Shown: positions 32,463-41,748, counted from the stretch's first letter. The stretch: DNA of 64,000 nt from Kocuria carniphila (GCF_004136555.1 NZ_NOIT01000001.1:248001-312000); one strand, 5' to 3'. Made by a program: numbers and translations. The notes: a model not told the origin generated them from the sequence alone.

Positions 32463-32587
32463 CGGACGGCGCAACGCTGAGTGAGCCAGCGGCGTCGGCG
32501 CGTGAGCTTGCGGTGCAGGGTCATGCAGCGGTATCGGCGACTGGACGCATCCGGAGCCCTGACAGCCGCGCACAAGCTGGCGCGGGC

Positions 32588-32630
32588 ATGTGTGAGGCCC
32601 GGGCGAACCCGGGCCTCACACATTCTTTTT
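32588..32630. terminator. Strong hairpin between repeat region and ocd-like gene
   Basis: Perfect 16-bp stem ATGTGTGAGGCCCGGG/CCCGGGCCTCACACAT with a CGAA loop. The T-run is on the plus side, but it sits 24 bases past the minus-strand gene stop, so it may serve both strands. Confidence 0.75.
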
Positions 32631-32646
32631 CAACCGAGCGGGAGAT

Positions 32647-33615
32647 TTACTCCGGCTCGACCACACCGATTGCCACGGCAAGGTCCTGCCAGCTCATGCC
32701 CACGCACTTGAACACGCGCGGGCGAGCGAGGTCGGGCTTGGTAGCACCGGAGACGATGTCCACCAGGTCGACCAGGTTGTCCTCGGCCAGGGACCCGTCG
32801 TTGACGGCCTGGATCACGTCGCCAGCCTCGCGCATGGCGGTCGCACGATCCTCGACAACAACCTGGGCGCACCCCATGAGGGTGGAGTCCAGTTCGCGAA
32901 ATTCGGGTTCGTGCGATCCCATGGCGACCACGCAGGCCGTGTCCGGGACCAGGGCGCCGTCGAAGAGCGGTTCGGCCGCCGACGTCGTGCAGACCACCAC
33001 GTCCGCGTCGCTCACCTCGGTCGCGTCACCGGACCGGGCCGCGAGTCCCAGCGAACGCGCGTGCTCGACGGCGGCGTCGACCTTTTCGGGGGTGCGGCCG
33101 CATACGACCACGTCCGTGAAGGAACGGATCTTGGAGAACGCCTCAATGTGGGAGAGCGCCTGCGGACCGGTTCCGAAGACCACGAGCTTGCTCGCGTCGG
33201 GCGTGGCCAGGTAGTCAGCCGCCACCGCGGAGATCGCGGGGGTGCGCAGCGTGGTGAGCACATTGCCCTCCATGAGCGCTTGGACGGTCAGGGTCTGGGA
33301 ATCCATCAACACATACGTGGCCTGAATGCGGGGCAAACCCTGTTCGGGATTCTTGGGCGACACCGAGGCCACCTTGATGCCCGCCCAGTCGCCGAGAACC
33401 GAGGGCATCAATAAGAGATGCCCCGTGCCGGCCGGGATATTGCTCCGTGCGGGGTCATCCTGCGGGCGGAACCCCGAGGCGAGCGTTGATTCCAGGAGCT
33501 TACGAGCCCGGTCCACGGACACAGCATCCAGGATCTGCTCGGAGGTGTACCACGCGGGCGATCCTGCGGCTCCCACAGTGTGCTGGTTCTGGTTCGACGT
33601 CGTATCGGCGGTCAT
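32647..33615 (-). CDS. Ornithine cyclodeaminase / mu-crystallin family protein
   Basis: 322-aa NAD(P)-dependent enzyme of a family that includes ornithine cyclodeaminase, alanine dehydrogenase and ketimine reductases. Visible are LLLMPSVLGDWAGIKVASVSPKN (substrate-binding Arg/Lys region), the Rossmann VVFGTGPQALSHIEAF, DVVVCGRTPEKVDAAVEHA, VVCTTSAAEPLFDG, and FKCVGMSWQDLAVA. The exact substrate cannot be decided. The ATG overlaps the stop of the MHS transporter gene by four bases, and a GntR regulator lies upstream, so a small regulated catabolic operon for an amino acid or related compound is likely. Confidence 0.85.
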   Translation of the reverse strand: MTADTTSNQNQHTVGAAGSPAWYTSEQILDAVSVDRARKLLESTLASGFRPQDDPARSNIPAGTGHLLLMPSVLGDWAGIKVASVSPKNPEQGLPRIQATYVLMDSQTLTVQALMEGNVLTTLRTPAISAVAADYLATPDASKLVVFGTGPQALSHIEAFSKIRSFTDVVVCGRTPEKVDAAVEHARSLGLAARSGDATEVSDADVVVCTTSAAEPLFDGALVPDTACVVAMGSHEPEFRELDSTLMGCAQVVVEDRATAMREAGDVIQAVNDGSLAEDNLVDLVDIVSGATKPDLARPRVFKCVGMSWQDLAVAIGVVEPE

Positions 33616-34964
33616 GAAGCGGCTCCTCCTACGGATGCGGGTGCGTCAGAAATCATGGGTTCCTTGGCGGCCTCGCGCTTGGCGATGGCCGGGGCGAAGA
33701 GCACGGCGATCAGCGAGATGGCCGCGGTCAACACGAGGTAGAGCGCGATGGGCAACCAGGCGCCGTCGAACTCGTGGAGCAACCAGGTGGCGATCAACGG
33801 TGCGGTACCACCCGCCAGTGCGGCACCGATCTGGTAGCCGAGCGTGACACCGGTGTAGCGGACGCGTGCCGAGAAGATCTCGGAGCACAGGGTGCCCAGG
33901 GTGCCGGTGACCGGGGGCCACACGACGCCCAGGCCGATGACCACCGCGGCGAACAGCGCCCAGTTCTGTTGCAGGTCCAAAAGCATGAAGAACGGGAAGG
34001 CGAAGATGGCAATGGCCACGGCGCCCGCGAAGTAGACCTTAAAACGACCGACACGGTCCGAGAAGGCGCCCATGACCGGAATCAGCAGCGTGGACAGTGC
34101 CGCACCAAGGCTCACCGCGTTCAAGGCCGAAGACTGGTTGTAGTTCAAGGTGCCCGTGGCGTAAGAAACGACGAACGTGGCGAAGATGTAGAACGGTGCG
34201 GTCTCCACGACCTTCACGCCCACGGCGACCAGAACGGCGCGCCAGTGGTACTTGAGGGTCTCGGCCAGGGGCAGCTTGGGGATGCTGCCGGATTCCTTGG
34301 CGGCCTTGAAGTGCGGGGTCTCCCCCAGCCCACCGCGGATCCACAGACCCACGGCAACCAGCACGATGGACGCGATGAACGGGATGCGCCAACCCCACGT
34401 GGTCAGGAACTCGGTTCCGAAGGCAGCCATGACGGCAAAAGCGGCCGAGGCCAACAACATGCCGATGGTGATGCCCATCTGGGGAACGGAGCCGAACAGG
34501 CCACGCTTCTTGGGCGGGGCGTACTCGTAGGCGAGCAGCAGGGCGCCGCCCCACTCCCCGCCAATGGCCAGACCCTGAATGATGCGGCAGACAATCAGCA
34601 GGATGGGCGCGAGGACACCCACCTGGTCGTAGGTGGGCAAAAGGCCGATCGCCACTGTGGCCACACCCATCATGGTCAGCGTGGCGACTAGTGTGACCTT
34701 ACGGCCAACCCGGTCCCCGAAGTGCGAGAACACAATGCCGCCCAGCGGGCGGATGAAGAACGTCAGGGCGAGCGTCAGGTACGCCAGCATCTGTGAAATG
34801 TACGGATCGTCCGTGGGGAAGAACTGCTCATTGAAAATCAGTGCTGATGCGGTGGCGTACAGGAAGAAGTCGTACCACTCGATGGTGCTGCCGGACAGGG
34901 AGCCGGCCATCACCCGGAAATTGGTTTTCCGGGTTTCCGCGGCTTGTTGGTGCGCGTTGCTCAT
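33612..34964 (-). CDS. MFS transporter, metabolite:H+ symporter (MHS) family
   Basis: 450-aa, 12-helix transporter with MHS hallmarks: SGSTIEWYDFFLYATASALIF in TM1, FFIRPLGGIVFSHFGDRVGRK between TM2 and TM3, and IIQGLAIGGEWGGALLLAYEY. Relatives carry proline/betaine, shikimate, citrate or dicarboxylates. Coupling to the cyclodeaminase-like gene suggests an amino acid or organic acid substrate. A palindromic candidate operator sits 36 bases upstream of the ATG. Confidence 0.88.
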   Translation of the reverse strand: MSNAHQQAAETRKTNFRVMAGSLSGSTIEWYDFFLYATASALIFNEQFFPTDDPYISQMLAYLTLALTFFIRPLGGIVFSHFGDRVGRKVTLVATLTMMGVATVAIGLLPTYDQVGVLAPILLIVCRIIQGLAIGGEWGGALLLAYEYAPPKKRGLFGSVPQMGITIGMLLASAAFAVMAAFGTEFLTTWGWRIPFIASIVLVAVGLWIRGGLGETPHFKAAKESGSIPKLPLAETLKYHWRAVLVAVGVKVVETAPFYIFATFVVSYATGTLNYNQSSALNAVSLGAALSTLLIPVMGAFSDRVGRFKVYFAGAVAIAIFAFPFFMLLDLQQNWALFAAVVIGLGVVWPPVTGTLGTLCSEIFSARVRYTGVTLGYQIGAALAGGTAPLIATWLLHEFDGAWLPIALYLVLTAAISLIAVLFAPAIAKREAAKEPMISDAPASVGGAAS

Positions 34965-34999
34965 AGGACCTCCAGATGGGTGACCCGAGACACACTACA

Positions 35000-35015
35000 A
35001 TGTTACATATTACAT
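35000..35015. promoter_or_regulatory. Candidate GntR operator
   Basis: ATGTTACATATTACAT, an imperfect palindrome (ATGT.A.AT.T.ACAT), is the most AT-rich stretch between gntR and the MHS gene and is placed to cover the promoter of the latter. Confidence 0.4.
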
Positions 35016-35078
35016 TTCTACCCGGTTGCCTTCGTAGCCGTGCCAAGGGCACTCCCAGCAGTCCTTGGACTGCACGTG

Positions 35079-35792
35079 TCAGTCTTCACCGGAGCCCGCC
35101 CAGACACCCGAAATATGTCCCAAATGCCTGGTCATCACGGCTTCCATGGCCTCTGGGTCGCCGTTTCGAATGGCGTCCACGAGCTGCAGGTGTTCCTGGG
35201 CCGTGTGCGTGAGTTGCCCCGTTGCCACGAGGTCCTTGAGACCCGTGAGCCGGGACATGTAACGCAGGGAGCGCACGTGCCGGACCGCGATGTCGTTGCC
35301 CGTGGTTTCCAGCAGACCCAGGTGCAGTTCCATGTCCAGGCGGATGAATTCGACGAGCTCGCCGTACTGAGCCACGTCGATGCTCCGCTGGGCAATGTGG
35401 GCGGCGTGTTCGAGAACCTCGGGCTCAACTCCGTCCCGAACCACCTGGGCCATCAGTGGAATTTCGATGAGTGAGCGCAACTGCAGGATGTTGGCACGGG
35501 TGTCCGGGGAGATCTCCACCACCCGGTACCCCTTGTAACGAATGGGCGACACATGGCCCTCGGTCGCCAGGTCCAACATGGCCTCGCGCACCGGGGTCGC
35601 GGACACGCCGAACTCGGTGGCCAACACCGGGGCCGTCAGGACCTGTCCGGGTTCCAGATCACCGGCGACCAACGCGTGGCGCAAACTGTTGGCCACCTGC
35701 TCCCGCAGCGGAATCGAGTGACCCTTTTCCAGTCGAAGGGGACCCCGTGTGCCCTTGTCACCTGGGGATTGACCGTTGAGAGAGACTGCCAT
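35079..35792 (-). CDS. GntR-family regulator (FCD subfamily)
   Basis: 237-aa transcription factor. The N-terminal winged helix (about 28-95) reads IPLREQVANSLRHALVAGDLEPGQVL...FGVSATPVREAMLDLATEGHV. The C-terminal all-helical FCD ligand domain (about 105-225) has the metal-binding pattern with Asp/His residues (FIRLDMELHLGLLETTGN, THTAQEHLQLVDAI, EAVMTRHLGHI). FCD regulators sense small organic acids. It lies 114 bases upstream of the MHS-cyclodeaminase pair in the same orientation and is likely their regulator. Confidence 0.92.
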   Translation of the reverse strand: MAVSLNGQSPGDKGTRGPLRLEKGHSIPLREQVANSLRHALVAGDLEPGQVLTAPVLATEFGVSATPVREAMLDLATEGHVSPIRYKGYRVVEISPDTRANILQLRSLIEIPLMAQVVRDGVEPEVLEHAAHIAQRSIDVAQYGELVEFIRLDMELHLGLLETTGNDIAVRHVRSLRYMSRLTGLKDLVATGQLTHTAQEHLQLVDAIRNGDPEAMEAVMTRHLGHISGVWAGSGED

Positions 35793-35868
35793 GTTTTTAT
35801 GATGCCCGTTTCTGCTGGGTTTTCGGGTGAGGTGACGCGCGCCCGCGCAACTTCTTACGCGTTAACGA

Positions 35869-35905
35869 GCCGCCCCGCCCGGACCAGTGGTCCGAGCGGG
35901 GCGGC
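35869..35905 (-). terminator. Hairpin after nrdE
   Basis: GCCGCCCCGC/GCGGGGCGGC stem with an inner GGACC/GGTCC stem, 46 bases after the nrdE stop. There is no U-tract, so termination is inferred. No nrdF or other gene lies between nrdE and gntR. Confidence 0.55.
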
Positions 35906-35950
35906 AATGCTGCGTGAGTGGTCAACCGGTGACGGCTAACCCATCACGTG

Positions 35951-38137
35951 TCAGAGCATGCAGGAGACGCAGCCTTCGATCTCGGTGCCTTCCAGCGCGA
36001 GCTGGCGGATCCGCGAGTAGTACATGGTCTTGATGCCCTTGCGCCACGCGTAGATCTGGGCGCGGTTGATGTCGCGGGTGGTGGCGGTGTCCTTGAAGAA
36101 CAGCGTGAGCGACAGGCCCTGGTCCACGTGCTGGGTGGCAGCGGCGTAGGTGTCGATGATCTTCTCGTAACCGACCTCGTACGCGTCCTGGAAGTACTCC
36201 AGGTTCTCGTTGTTCATGAACGGCGCCGGGTAGTACACGCGACCCAACTTGCCTTCCTTACGGATCTCGATGCGCGAGGCGATCGGGTGAATGGAAGACG
36301 TGGAGTTGTTGATGTACGAGATGGAACCGGTGGGCGGCACGGCCTGCAGGTTCTGGTTGTACATGCCGCCCGCCATGACCTTGGCCTTGAGCTCACGCCA
36401 GTCGTCCTGGGTGGGCAGGGCGATGCCGGCCAGCTCGAACAGTTCACGCACGCGCGCCGTGGCGGGCTCCCATGCCTGGTCCGTGTACTTGTCGAAGTAC
36501 TCGCCCGAGGCGTACTTGGAGTTCTCGAAGCCCTGGAAGGACTCACCGCGCTCCTTGGCGATCAGGTTGGACGCGCGGATGGCGTGGTAGGTGACCGCGT
36601 AGAAGTAGATGTTGGTGAAGTCGATGCCCTCTTCGGAGCCGTAGTAGATGTGCTCCTTGGCCAAGTAGCCGTGGAGGTTCATCTGGCCCAGACCCACCGC
36701 GTGCGACATGTTGTTGCCGCGACGGATGGAGGGAACGGAGTCGATGTTGGACATGTCCGAGACCGCAGTGAGGCCGCGGATGGCGGTCTCGATGGTGGAG
36801 CCGAAGTTCTCGGACTCCATGGCCAGGGCAATGTTCATGGAGCCCAGGTTGCAGGAGATGTCCTTGCCGACCTCGGCGTAGGTCAGATCCTCGTTGTACA
36901 CCGAGGGCTCGGAGACCTGCAGGATCTCGGAGCACAGGTTGGACATGATGATCTTGCCGGCAACCGGGTTGGCCTTGTTGACCGTGTCCTCGAACATGAC
37001 ATACGGGTAACCGGACTCGAACTGCACCTCGGCCAGCGTCTGGAAGAACTCGCGAGCGTTGATCTTCTGCTTGTGGATCCGGGAGTCCGCGACCATCTCG
37101 TGGTACTTCTCGGAGACGTTCACGTCAGAGAACGGCACACCGTAGATCCGCTCCACGTCGTACGGGGAGAACAGGTACATGTCCTGGTTCTTCTTTGCCA
37201 GCTCGAACGTGATGTCCGGGATGACCACACCCAGGGAGAGAGTCTTGATGCGGATCTTCTCGTCAGCGTTCTCACGCTTGGTGTCCAAGAAGTTGTAGAT
37301 GTCCGGGTGGTGGGCGTGCAGGTACACGGCACCGGCACCCTGGCGGGCACCCAACTGGTTGGCGTAGGAGAAGGAGTCTTCCAGCAGCTTCATCACGGGG
37401 ATCACGCCCGAGGACTGGTTCTCGATCTTCTTGATGGGTGCGCCGGATTCACGCAGGTTGGTCAGCGCGAACGCCACACCACCGCCGCGCTTGGACAGCT
37501 GCAACGCAGAGTTGATGTTGCGGCCGATGGACTCCATGTTGTCCTCGAAGCGCAGCAGGAAGCACGAGACGAGCTCGCCGCGCTGCTTCTTACCGGCATT
37601 GAGGAATGTGGGGGTCGCAGGCTGGAAACGGCCGGTGATGATTTCTTCCACAAGCTGCTCGGCCAGGGCCTCGTCACCGTCCGCCAGGTACAGCGAGACC
37701 ATGACCACACGGTCCTCGAAACGCTCCAGGTACCGCTGACCGTCAAAGGTCTTGAGCGTGTAGGAGGTGTAGAACTTGAACGCGCCCAGGAAGGTCTGGA
37801 AACGGAACTTGTGGGCGTAGGCCTGTTTGGAGAGTTTCTTGACGAACTCGAAGCTGTACTTGTCCAACACCTCGGCCTCGTAGTACTGGTGGTCCACCAG
37901 GTACTTGAGCTTCTCTTCAAGGTCGTGGAAGAACACGGTGTTGTTGTTGACGTGCTGCAAGAAGTACTGACGCGCGGCCTGCTGATCAGCTTGGAACTGG
38001 ATCTGGCCGTTGGCGTCGTACAAGTTCAGCAGAGCATTGAGCTCGTGGTAGCCCAAGCCGCGGTACTGCTCGGGGCAGGTGGGATCTTCGTGTCCCGGTT
38101 CAACGCTCAGTCCCGGGGCTGCATGGATGCTTGCCAA
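35951..38137 (-). CDS. nrdE: Class Ib ribonucleotide reductase, catalytic subunit
   Basis: Reduces ribonucleoside diphosphates; needs the NrdF radical subunit (not found here), NrdI and NrdH. The 728-aa chain has the ATP-cone-less N-terminus of NrdE, the active-site region [28 protein letters not shown], the radical-site [37 protein letters not shown], and the C-terminal CVSCML redox cysteines that NrdH reduces. The start appears to be a TTG at 38137 inside nrdI (overlap 31 bases), preceded by AGGA; no ATG or GTG fits better. Translational coupling to nrdI is implied. Confidence 0.95.
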   Translation of the reverse strand: MASIHAAPGLSVEPGHEDPTCPEQYRGLGYHELNALLNLYDANGQIQFQADQQAARQYFLQHVNNNTVFFHDLEEKLKYLVDHQYYEAEVLDKYSFEFVKKLSKQAYAHKFRFQTFLGAFKFYTSYTLKTFDGQRYLERFEDRVVMVSLYLADGDEALAEQLVEEIITGRFQPATPTFLNAGKKQRGELVSCFLLRFEDNMESIGRNINSALQLSKRGGGVAFALTNLRESGAPIKKIENQSSGVIPVMKLLEDSFSYANQLGARQGAGAVYLHAHHPDIYNFLDTKRENADEKIRIKTLSLGVVIPDITFELAKKNQDMYLFSPYDVERIYGVPFSDVNVSEKYHEMVADSRIHKQKINAREFFQTLAEVQFESGYPYVMFEDTVNKANPVAGKIIMSNLCSEILQVSEPSVYNEDLTYAEVGKDISCNLGSMNIALAMESENFGSTIETAIRGLTAVSDMSNIDSVPSIRRGNNMSHAVGLGQMNLHGYLAKEHIYYGSEEGIDFTNIYFYAVTYHAIRASNLIAKERGESFQGFENSKYASGEYFDKYTDQAWEPATARVRELFELAGIALPTQDDWRELKAKVMAGGMYNQNLQAVPPTGSISYINNSTSSIHPIASRIEIRKEGKLGRVYYPAPFMNNENLEYFQDAYEVGYEKIIDTYAAATQHVDQGLSLTLFFKDTATTRDINRAQIYAWRKGIKTMYYSRIRQLALEGTEIEGCVSCML

Positions 38138-38601
38138 AACTTGTCCAATCCTAGAGTGACTTTTTCTACGTCTTCATCGGTGCCCATGAGTTCGAACTTG
38201 TAGAGCAGGGGCACCTGACATTTCACGGCCACTTTTTCCGCCGCTACGCAGAACAGTGATCCGAAATTAGTATTTCCCGCGCCTATGACACCCATAAGGT
38301 GCTGGCGGTTCACGGGTTGGTTCAGGAATTTCACGACTTGAGGGGGGACCGATCCGGCGCCCCCCGGTCTGCCGTAACTGGGTACGGCCAACACGAACGG
38401 CTCAGTGAGCTCGGGCGTGGGTTCGGAGGTTTTCAACGGCAACCGTATGGACCTGACCGGGAGCTTCTGGATGAAGCGGTCGGTGTTGCGGGTGACCGAG
38501 GAGAAATACACCACCAGGGGGGAATTCTCCCCCGCGGTGACGTCGAGTCGATGGTCTTCGCGTTCTTGAGCCGCGGCCAACACGCTGGCCAAAGTGCTCA
38601 T
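38107..38601 (-). CDS. nrdI: NrdI flavodoxin-like protein
   Basis: 164-aa flavodoxin-like FMN protein that supplies the oxidant to form the NrdF metallocofactor. [19 protein letters not shown] binds the FMN phosphate, followed by [27 protein letters not shown] and the conserved [15 protein letters not shown]. The N-terminus is about 28 residues longer than usual ([17 protein letters not shown]...). A terminator-like hairpin lies in the 122 bases separating it from nrdH. Confidence 0.95.
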   Translation of the reverse strand: MSTLASVLAAAQEREDHRLDVTAGENSPLVVYFSSVTRNTDRFIQKLPVRSIRLPLKTSEPTPELTEPFVLAVPSYGRPGGAGSVPPQVVKFLNQPVNRQHLMGVIGAGNTNFGSLFCVAAEKVAVKCQVPLLYKFELMGTDEDVEKVTLGLDKFWQASMQPRD

Positions 38602-38645
38602 GGCGTGTCACTTCGATTCTGGCTATCGGGCTATGGTGCGGGTTG

Positions 38646-38694
38646 AAAAATTCCGACGCCGCCGCGACGGTTCGCGAGCAAGCGTCGGCTTTTT
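38646..38694 (-). terminator. Bidirectional hairpin between nrdH and nrdI
   Basis: CCGACGC/GCGTCGG with an inner CGCGA/TCGCG stem, flanked by AAAAA on one side and TTTTT on the other, so it has an intrinsic-terminator shape on both strands. In the nrd direction it would make nrdH more abundant than nrdIE. Confidence 0.65.
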
Positions 38695-38723
38695 CGACGG
38701 CTGCGGGTTTAACGCTACCGCTC

Positions 38724-38960
38724 TCAGGCAGATAGCAGAACAGCCAGGGAGCTGATCTTATCCGGGCGGTAACCGGACCAGTGATCCTGGGCGGTTTCCA
38801 CCACGGGGACCTGCTGGTAACCCAGGCCCACCACGTGCTGGTAAGCGTCCTGGTCCTCGGTCACGTCCACCACGCGGTAGTCGATACCCTTCTTGTCCAG
38901 GGCACGGTAGGTGGCGTTGCACTGGACGCATGACGGCTTGGAGTACACGGTGACGGACAT
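38724..38960 (-). CDS. nrdH: NrdH glutaredoxin-like electron donor
   Basis: 78-aa redoxin that reduces NrdE. It has SVTVYSKPSCVQCNATYRALDKKGI with the active-site CVQC, and the C-terminal GYQQVPVVETAQDHWSGYRPDKI typical of NrdH. The ATG at 38960 follows a GAGGGGAT ribosome site; a longer frame upstream crosses the promoter and NrdR boxes and was rejected. Confidence 0.96.
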   Translation of the reverse strand: MSVTVYSKPSCVQCNATYRALDKKGIDYRVVDVTEDQDAYQHVVGLGYQQVPVVETAQDHWSGYRPDKISSLAVLLSA

Positions 38961-39070
38961 ATCCCAATCCCCTCGAAAACTAGTGGTGGGAGTACTGCGC
39001 TTCCGCGGCGATCGGAGCATATCCGGTGGGTTGCCGCTGGTTGCGTCAAGTGCTCTGTATGACTGCGTCA

Positions 39071-39118
39071 ATACTACATCTAGTGTCAGACATGGGAAGC
39101 GGCCCCAAGATGATGTGG
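39071..39118 (-). promoter_or_regulatory. Tandem NrdR boxes upstream of nrdH
   Basis: Box 1, ACACTAGATGTAGTAT on the minus strand (39071-39086), fits the NrdR consensus acaCwAtATaTwGtgt at nearly all core positions. Box 2 at 39103-39118 (CCCCAAGATGATGTGG on plus) is weaker. Their starts are 32 bp apart, the spacing expected of NrdR pairs. NrdR would repress nrdHIE when dATP is high. Confidence 0.8.
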
Positions 39119-39124
39119 TGGCCA

Positions 39125-39220
39125 TAATCCACAGGTGTCTCCCGGTTATCCCCTCACTGTCCACAGGGTGGTGCTGAAACAGGCGCGAGAACTCGCGGAA
39201 GTCGTCCGTCCTGTGGACAA
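39125..39220. promoter_or_regulatory. Cluster of DnaA-box-like sites
   Basis: TAATCCACA (39125-39133), CTGTCCACA (39157-39165) and TTGTCCACA on the minus strand (39212-39220, exact actinobacterial DnaA box) lie just upstream of the NrdR boxes. No AT-rich unwinding region or dnaA/dnaN gene is present, so this is not an origin. DnaA control of nrd transcription is the likelier meaning. Confidence 0.5.
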
Positions 39221-39250
39221 CCGCGGAGGCGTTGAACACATCCGAAAATT

Positions 39251-39296
39251 AAAAAAACCGGCGTGTCGAGAATGCTCTCGGCACGCCGGTTTTTGC
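39251..39296. terminator. Terminator of the App1-like gene
   Basis: AAAAACCGGCGTG/CACGCCGGTTTTT with a second CGAGA/TCTCG stem; T-runs on both strands. It starts 12 bases past the stop at 39308. Confidence 0.85.
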
Positions 39297-39307
39297 CTCG
39301 GGTGGCT

Positions 39308-40378
39308 CTACAGCAGGCCCGCATCGCGTAGCTGGTGCGAGATCGACGCGCCGTCGTTACCTTCGATCCACAGGGTGCCCTCGGGGATCGAGACGGACCG
39401 GTCCTCGGTAGCGCGGGCGCCGGCGGCGAGCACCGCCTCGGTGGGTGAAAGGTTACGGATCACAATGGCCGCCACGGACTCCGGGTGGCGTTGCGCGAAA
39501 CCGGAGTAGATCTGCGGATCGTGCTGACCGTCGTCGCCAATGAGGATCCAGCGCATGTGCGGAAAGTTCTTGGCCAGCCGCTGCAGGTTCTGAACCTTGT
39601 GCTGGGCCCCGGACCGGAACCAGCGGTCCGTGGTGGGCCCCCAGTCGGTCAACAGGAGCGTACCGGCCGGGTAGGCGTTGCGGGTCAGGAAGCGGCGCAG
39701 CGTGGGCGCCACGTTCCACGCACCGGTGGACAGATAGAGGAAAGGTGCCCTGGAATGGTGGTTGCGCAGTCGTTCCATCAGCACCGCCATGCCCGGGGTG
39801 GGGGTGCGAGCGTGCTCGTTGAGCACGAACGAGTTCCATGCCGCCAGCATGGGACGCGGCAGGGCCGTAACCATCACGGTGTCATCCACGTCGGAGACCA
39901 CGCCGATGGTCTGGTCCTCGGAAACAATGGTCACCGCAGCCTCCGTGACCTCGGAGCCGTCGGTCTGCATATAGACGGTGTAAATACCCGGCTCCATGCT
40001 GACCTGTAGGTCCACGTCGATCACGCCGCCCTTGTCGGCCATGAGGTGGAACTCGTGGTCGCCCAGCCACACGTTCACGTGTGCGAAGGCCAACGGGATG
40101 GACGTGAAAGAGCGCCAGCCGCGGATGAATTCGGCGGAATCATCGGTGTCCGCGATCAGCTGCCGCGTCTTGAGCAGCACGCGCCCCAGCACGCGCACGT
40201 GCCGGGTGCTGCCGTAGCCGTCGAAGGCGAGCATGGTGGGGATGTCACCGCGCTGCTCGGCGCGCGCCTGTCGCCACCGGTGCAGCCGCTGCTCCCACCG
40301 GTAGCCGATGTTGATGGCCTCTTCCGTGACCTGATCAACGGTCTGGAAAAGGTCCCCGCTACCGGTGTGTTTTGCCAT
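39308..40378 (-). CDS. App1-like phosphatase (DUF2183)
   Basis: 356-aa protein of the App1/DUF2183 family, HAD-type phosphatases related to yeast phosphatidate phosphatase App1. The C-terminal half shows the HAD nucleophile motif IGVVSDVDDTVMVT (about residue 165), FLYLSTGAWNVAPTLRRFL, and WILIGDDGQHDPQIYSGFA. The N-terminal half is a beta-rich domain (VLGRVLLKTRQL...). Bacterial members are widespread in actinobacteria, and their substrate is not known. It is monocistronic, with its own terminator. Confidence 0.87.
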   Translation of the reverse strand: MAKHTGSGDLFQTVDQVTEEAINIGYRWEQRLHRWRQARAEQRGDIPTMLAFDGYGSTRHVRVLGRVLLKTRQLIADTDDSAEFIRGWRSFTSIPLAFAHVNVWLGDHEFHLMADKGGVIDVDLQVSMEPGIYTVYMQTDGSEVTEAAVTIVSEDQTIGVVSDVDDTVMVTALPRPMLAAWNSFVLNEHARTPTPGMAVLMERLRNHHSRAPFLYLSTGAWNVAPTLRRFLTRNAYPAGTLLLTDWGPTTDRWFRSGAQHKVQNLQRLAKNFPHMRWILIGDDGQHDPQIYSGFAQRHPESVAAIVIRNLSPTEAVLAAGARATEDRSVSIPEGTLWIEGNDGASISHQLRDAGLL

Positions 40379-40482
40379 GCTTCACAGTCTTTCACAGCTG
40401 TTCCCGTCCACGACGCCGCCGCGTACCGTGCCGTAACTCCGTCCCGGTCCGCGGCGGCGGCCGGCTGCGCGGCGTCGAGGTG

Positions 40483-40517
40483 GCCGACGGCGCTCGAGGC
40501 TCCCGAGCGCCGTCGGC
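40483..40517 (-). terminator. Hairpin after the metallophosphoesterase gene
   Basis: GCCGACGGCGCTCG/CGAGCGCCGTCGGC, 14-bp perfect stem directly after the stop codon; no T-run. Confidence 0.55.
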
Positions 40518-40524
40518 GGGGAAC

Positions 40525-41748
40525 TCAGCCGCGCACGTAGCGCGGGAAGCGCTCGGGGCGGGCGATGGGCTGGGTTTCGGGAGCCATGTCGATACCGAGG
40601 TCCTTGGCGAAGATCAGGCGGGTGCCGGTGTAGACGCGTTCGGTGCGCTCGTTGAGTTCGAACACGCGAGCACCGCGCAGCGTGTGTTCATCGCGGGTGC
40701 CGTCGTTGAGGCCGTACGTGCCGAAGCCCGTGCCCGGCCCGTAGCCGAGTTCAATGCCGAAGTAATTGCCCATGTAGGTGTTGATGTGGTCGTGGCCGCA
40801 GTACATGCCCAAGATGTCCCCGCGCTCCTTGGCCGCGGCGTAGATACCGGAGTTGATCATGCCGGTGTAGACGTTCTCGTGCTTCTCCCCCACGATGCCG
40901 TGGCGCTTCACCGCGGCGGCGTGACCGTCGTCGTCGGAGCTGAACTGCTGGCCGTACCACATGTGGTGGTGCTCCCACGTGGGGATGTGGAAGTACATGA
41001 GGCCCGGGATCTTCTTCCCGTAGCGGCGCTCGGTCTCCGCGGAGAGGTCGTTGTACCAGCGGATCTGCTGGGGGCGGATCCAGTCGTAGCCCATGAGCCC
41101 CTCGCGGTCCTGACCGCCGGGCTTGTCCTCCGCGTACCGGCCGGAATCCAGCAGCCAGACGGCGAAGGCCGGCGCGTTGCCGCGGGAGCCGCGAATCAGC
41201 AGCTGCGCGTTGGAGGAACCGAAGACCTTCTGGTCGTCACCGGGGTTGAGGTTGTGCTGGTACTGGCGCACGAACTCCACCAGCTGCGGCTCGTACATGC
41301 CGGTGCCGTTGTCCTCGGTGGAGTCCTCGTCGTGGTTGCCGAACGTCACGGCCCATTTGATGCCCCGGGATTCCATGGGCATGACCACGTTGTTGATGGC
41401 CTGTTTGACCTCGCGGTTGGTGCGCGGGGACCCGTTGATCACGTCGCCGTTGATCAGGGCGAACTGCGGCTTCTCCCGGTCCAGGACCTTGCCCATGAAC
41501 TCGAGGGTGCGGCGATCGGTGCGCGGGCCGTCCTGGGTGTCGTTGAACTGGACGATCTTGAACGCGCCGTTCTTACCGAAGGACAACGGCATCTGGCCAT
41601 GGCCGCGACCTCGGCCGCGGTGTTGAGCCACCGTGGCCGGTGCTGCCTGGGCGGCGACGGGTGCGGCGCTCAGCACCCCGGCGGCCGCGAGCGCGCTGCC
41701 TCCGGTGATCAGGTTCCGGCGGCTGGGACGAGGGGTGTTCTCGGACAT
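40525..41748 (-). CDS. Tat-exported calcineurin-like metallophosphoesterase
   Basis: 407 aa. The N-terminus is a twin-arginine signal (PSRRNLITGGSALAAAGVL, then a likely AQAAPA cleavage site), so it acts outside the membrane. A His/Arg/Gly stretch follows. Metal ligands are seen in FKIVQFNDTQDG, LINGDVINGS, VTFGNHDED, FHIPTWEHHHM and GMYCGHDHINTYMGNY, the series of PhoD/purple-acid-type phosphoesterases. The ATG at 41748 follows AGGAG. The substrate is unknown; phosphate scavenging is a reasonable guess. Confidence 0.88.
   Translation of the reverse strand: MSENTPRPSRRNLITGGSALAAAGVLSAAPVAAQAAPATVAQHRGRGRGHGQMPLSFGKNGAFKIVQFNDTQDGPRTDRRTLEFMGKVLDREKPQFALINGDVINGSPRTNREVKQAINNVVMPMESRGIKWAVTFGNHDEDSTEDNGTGMYEPQLVEFVRQYQHNLNPGDDQKVFGSSNAQLLIRGSRGNAPAFAVWLLDSGRYAEDKPGGQDREGLMGYDWIRPQQIRWYNDLSAETERRYGKKIPGLMYFHIPTWEHHHMWYGQQFSSDDDGHAAAVKRHGIVGEKHENVYTGMINSGIYAAAKERGDILGMYCGHDHINTYMGNYFGIELGYGPGTGFGTYGLNDGTRDEHTLRGARVFELNERTERVYTGTRLIFAKDLGIDMAPETQPIARPERFPRYVRG

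Noticed and set aside
35948-38203. Plus-strand open frame of 751 codons opposite nrdE
   Set aside because: It is the antisense shadow of nrdE; the minus strand carries complete NrdE motifs, and the frame is kept open by GC-rich codon use.
39125-39220. Replication origin at the DnaA-box cluster
   Set aside because: Only three boxes, no AT-rich unwinding element, and none of dnaA, dnaN or recF nearby.
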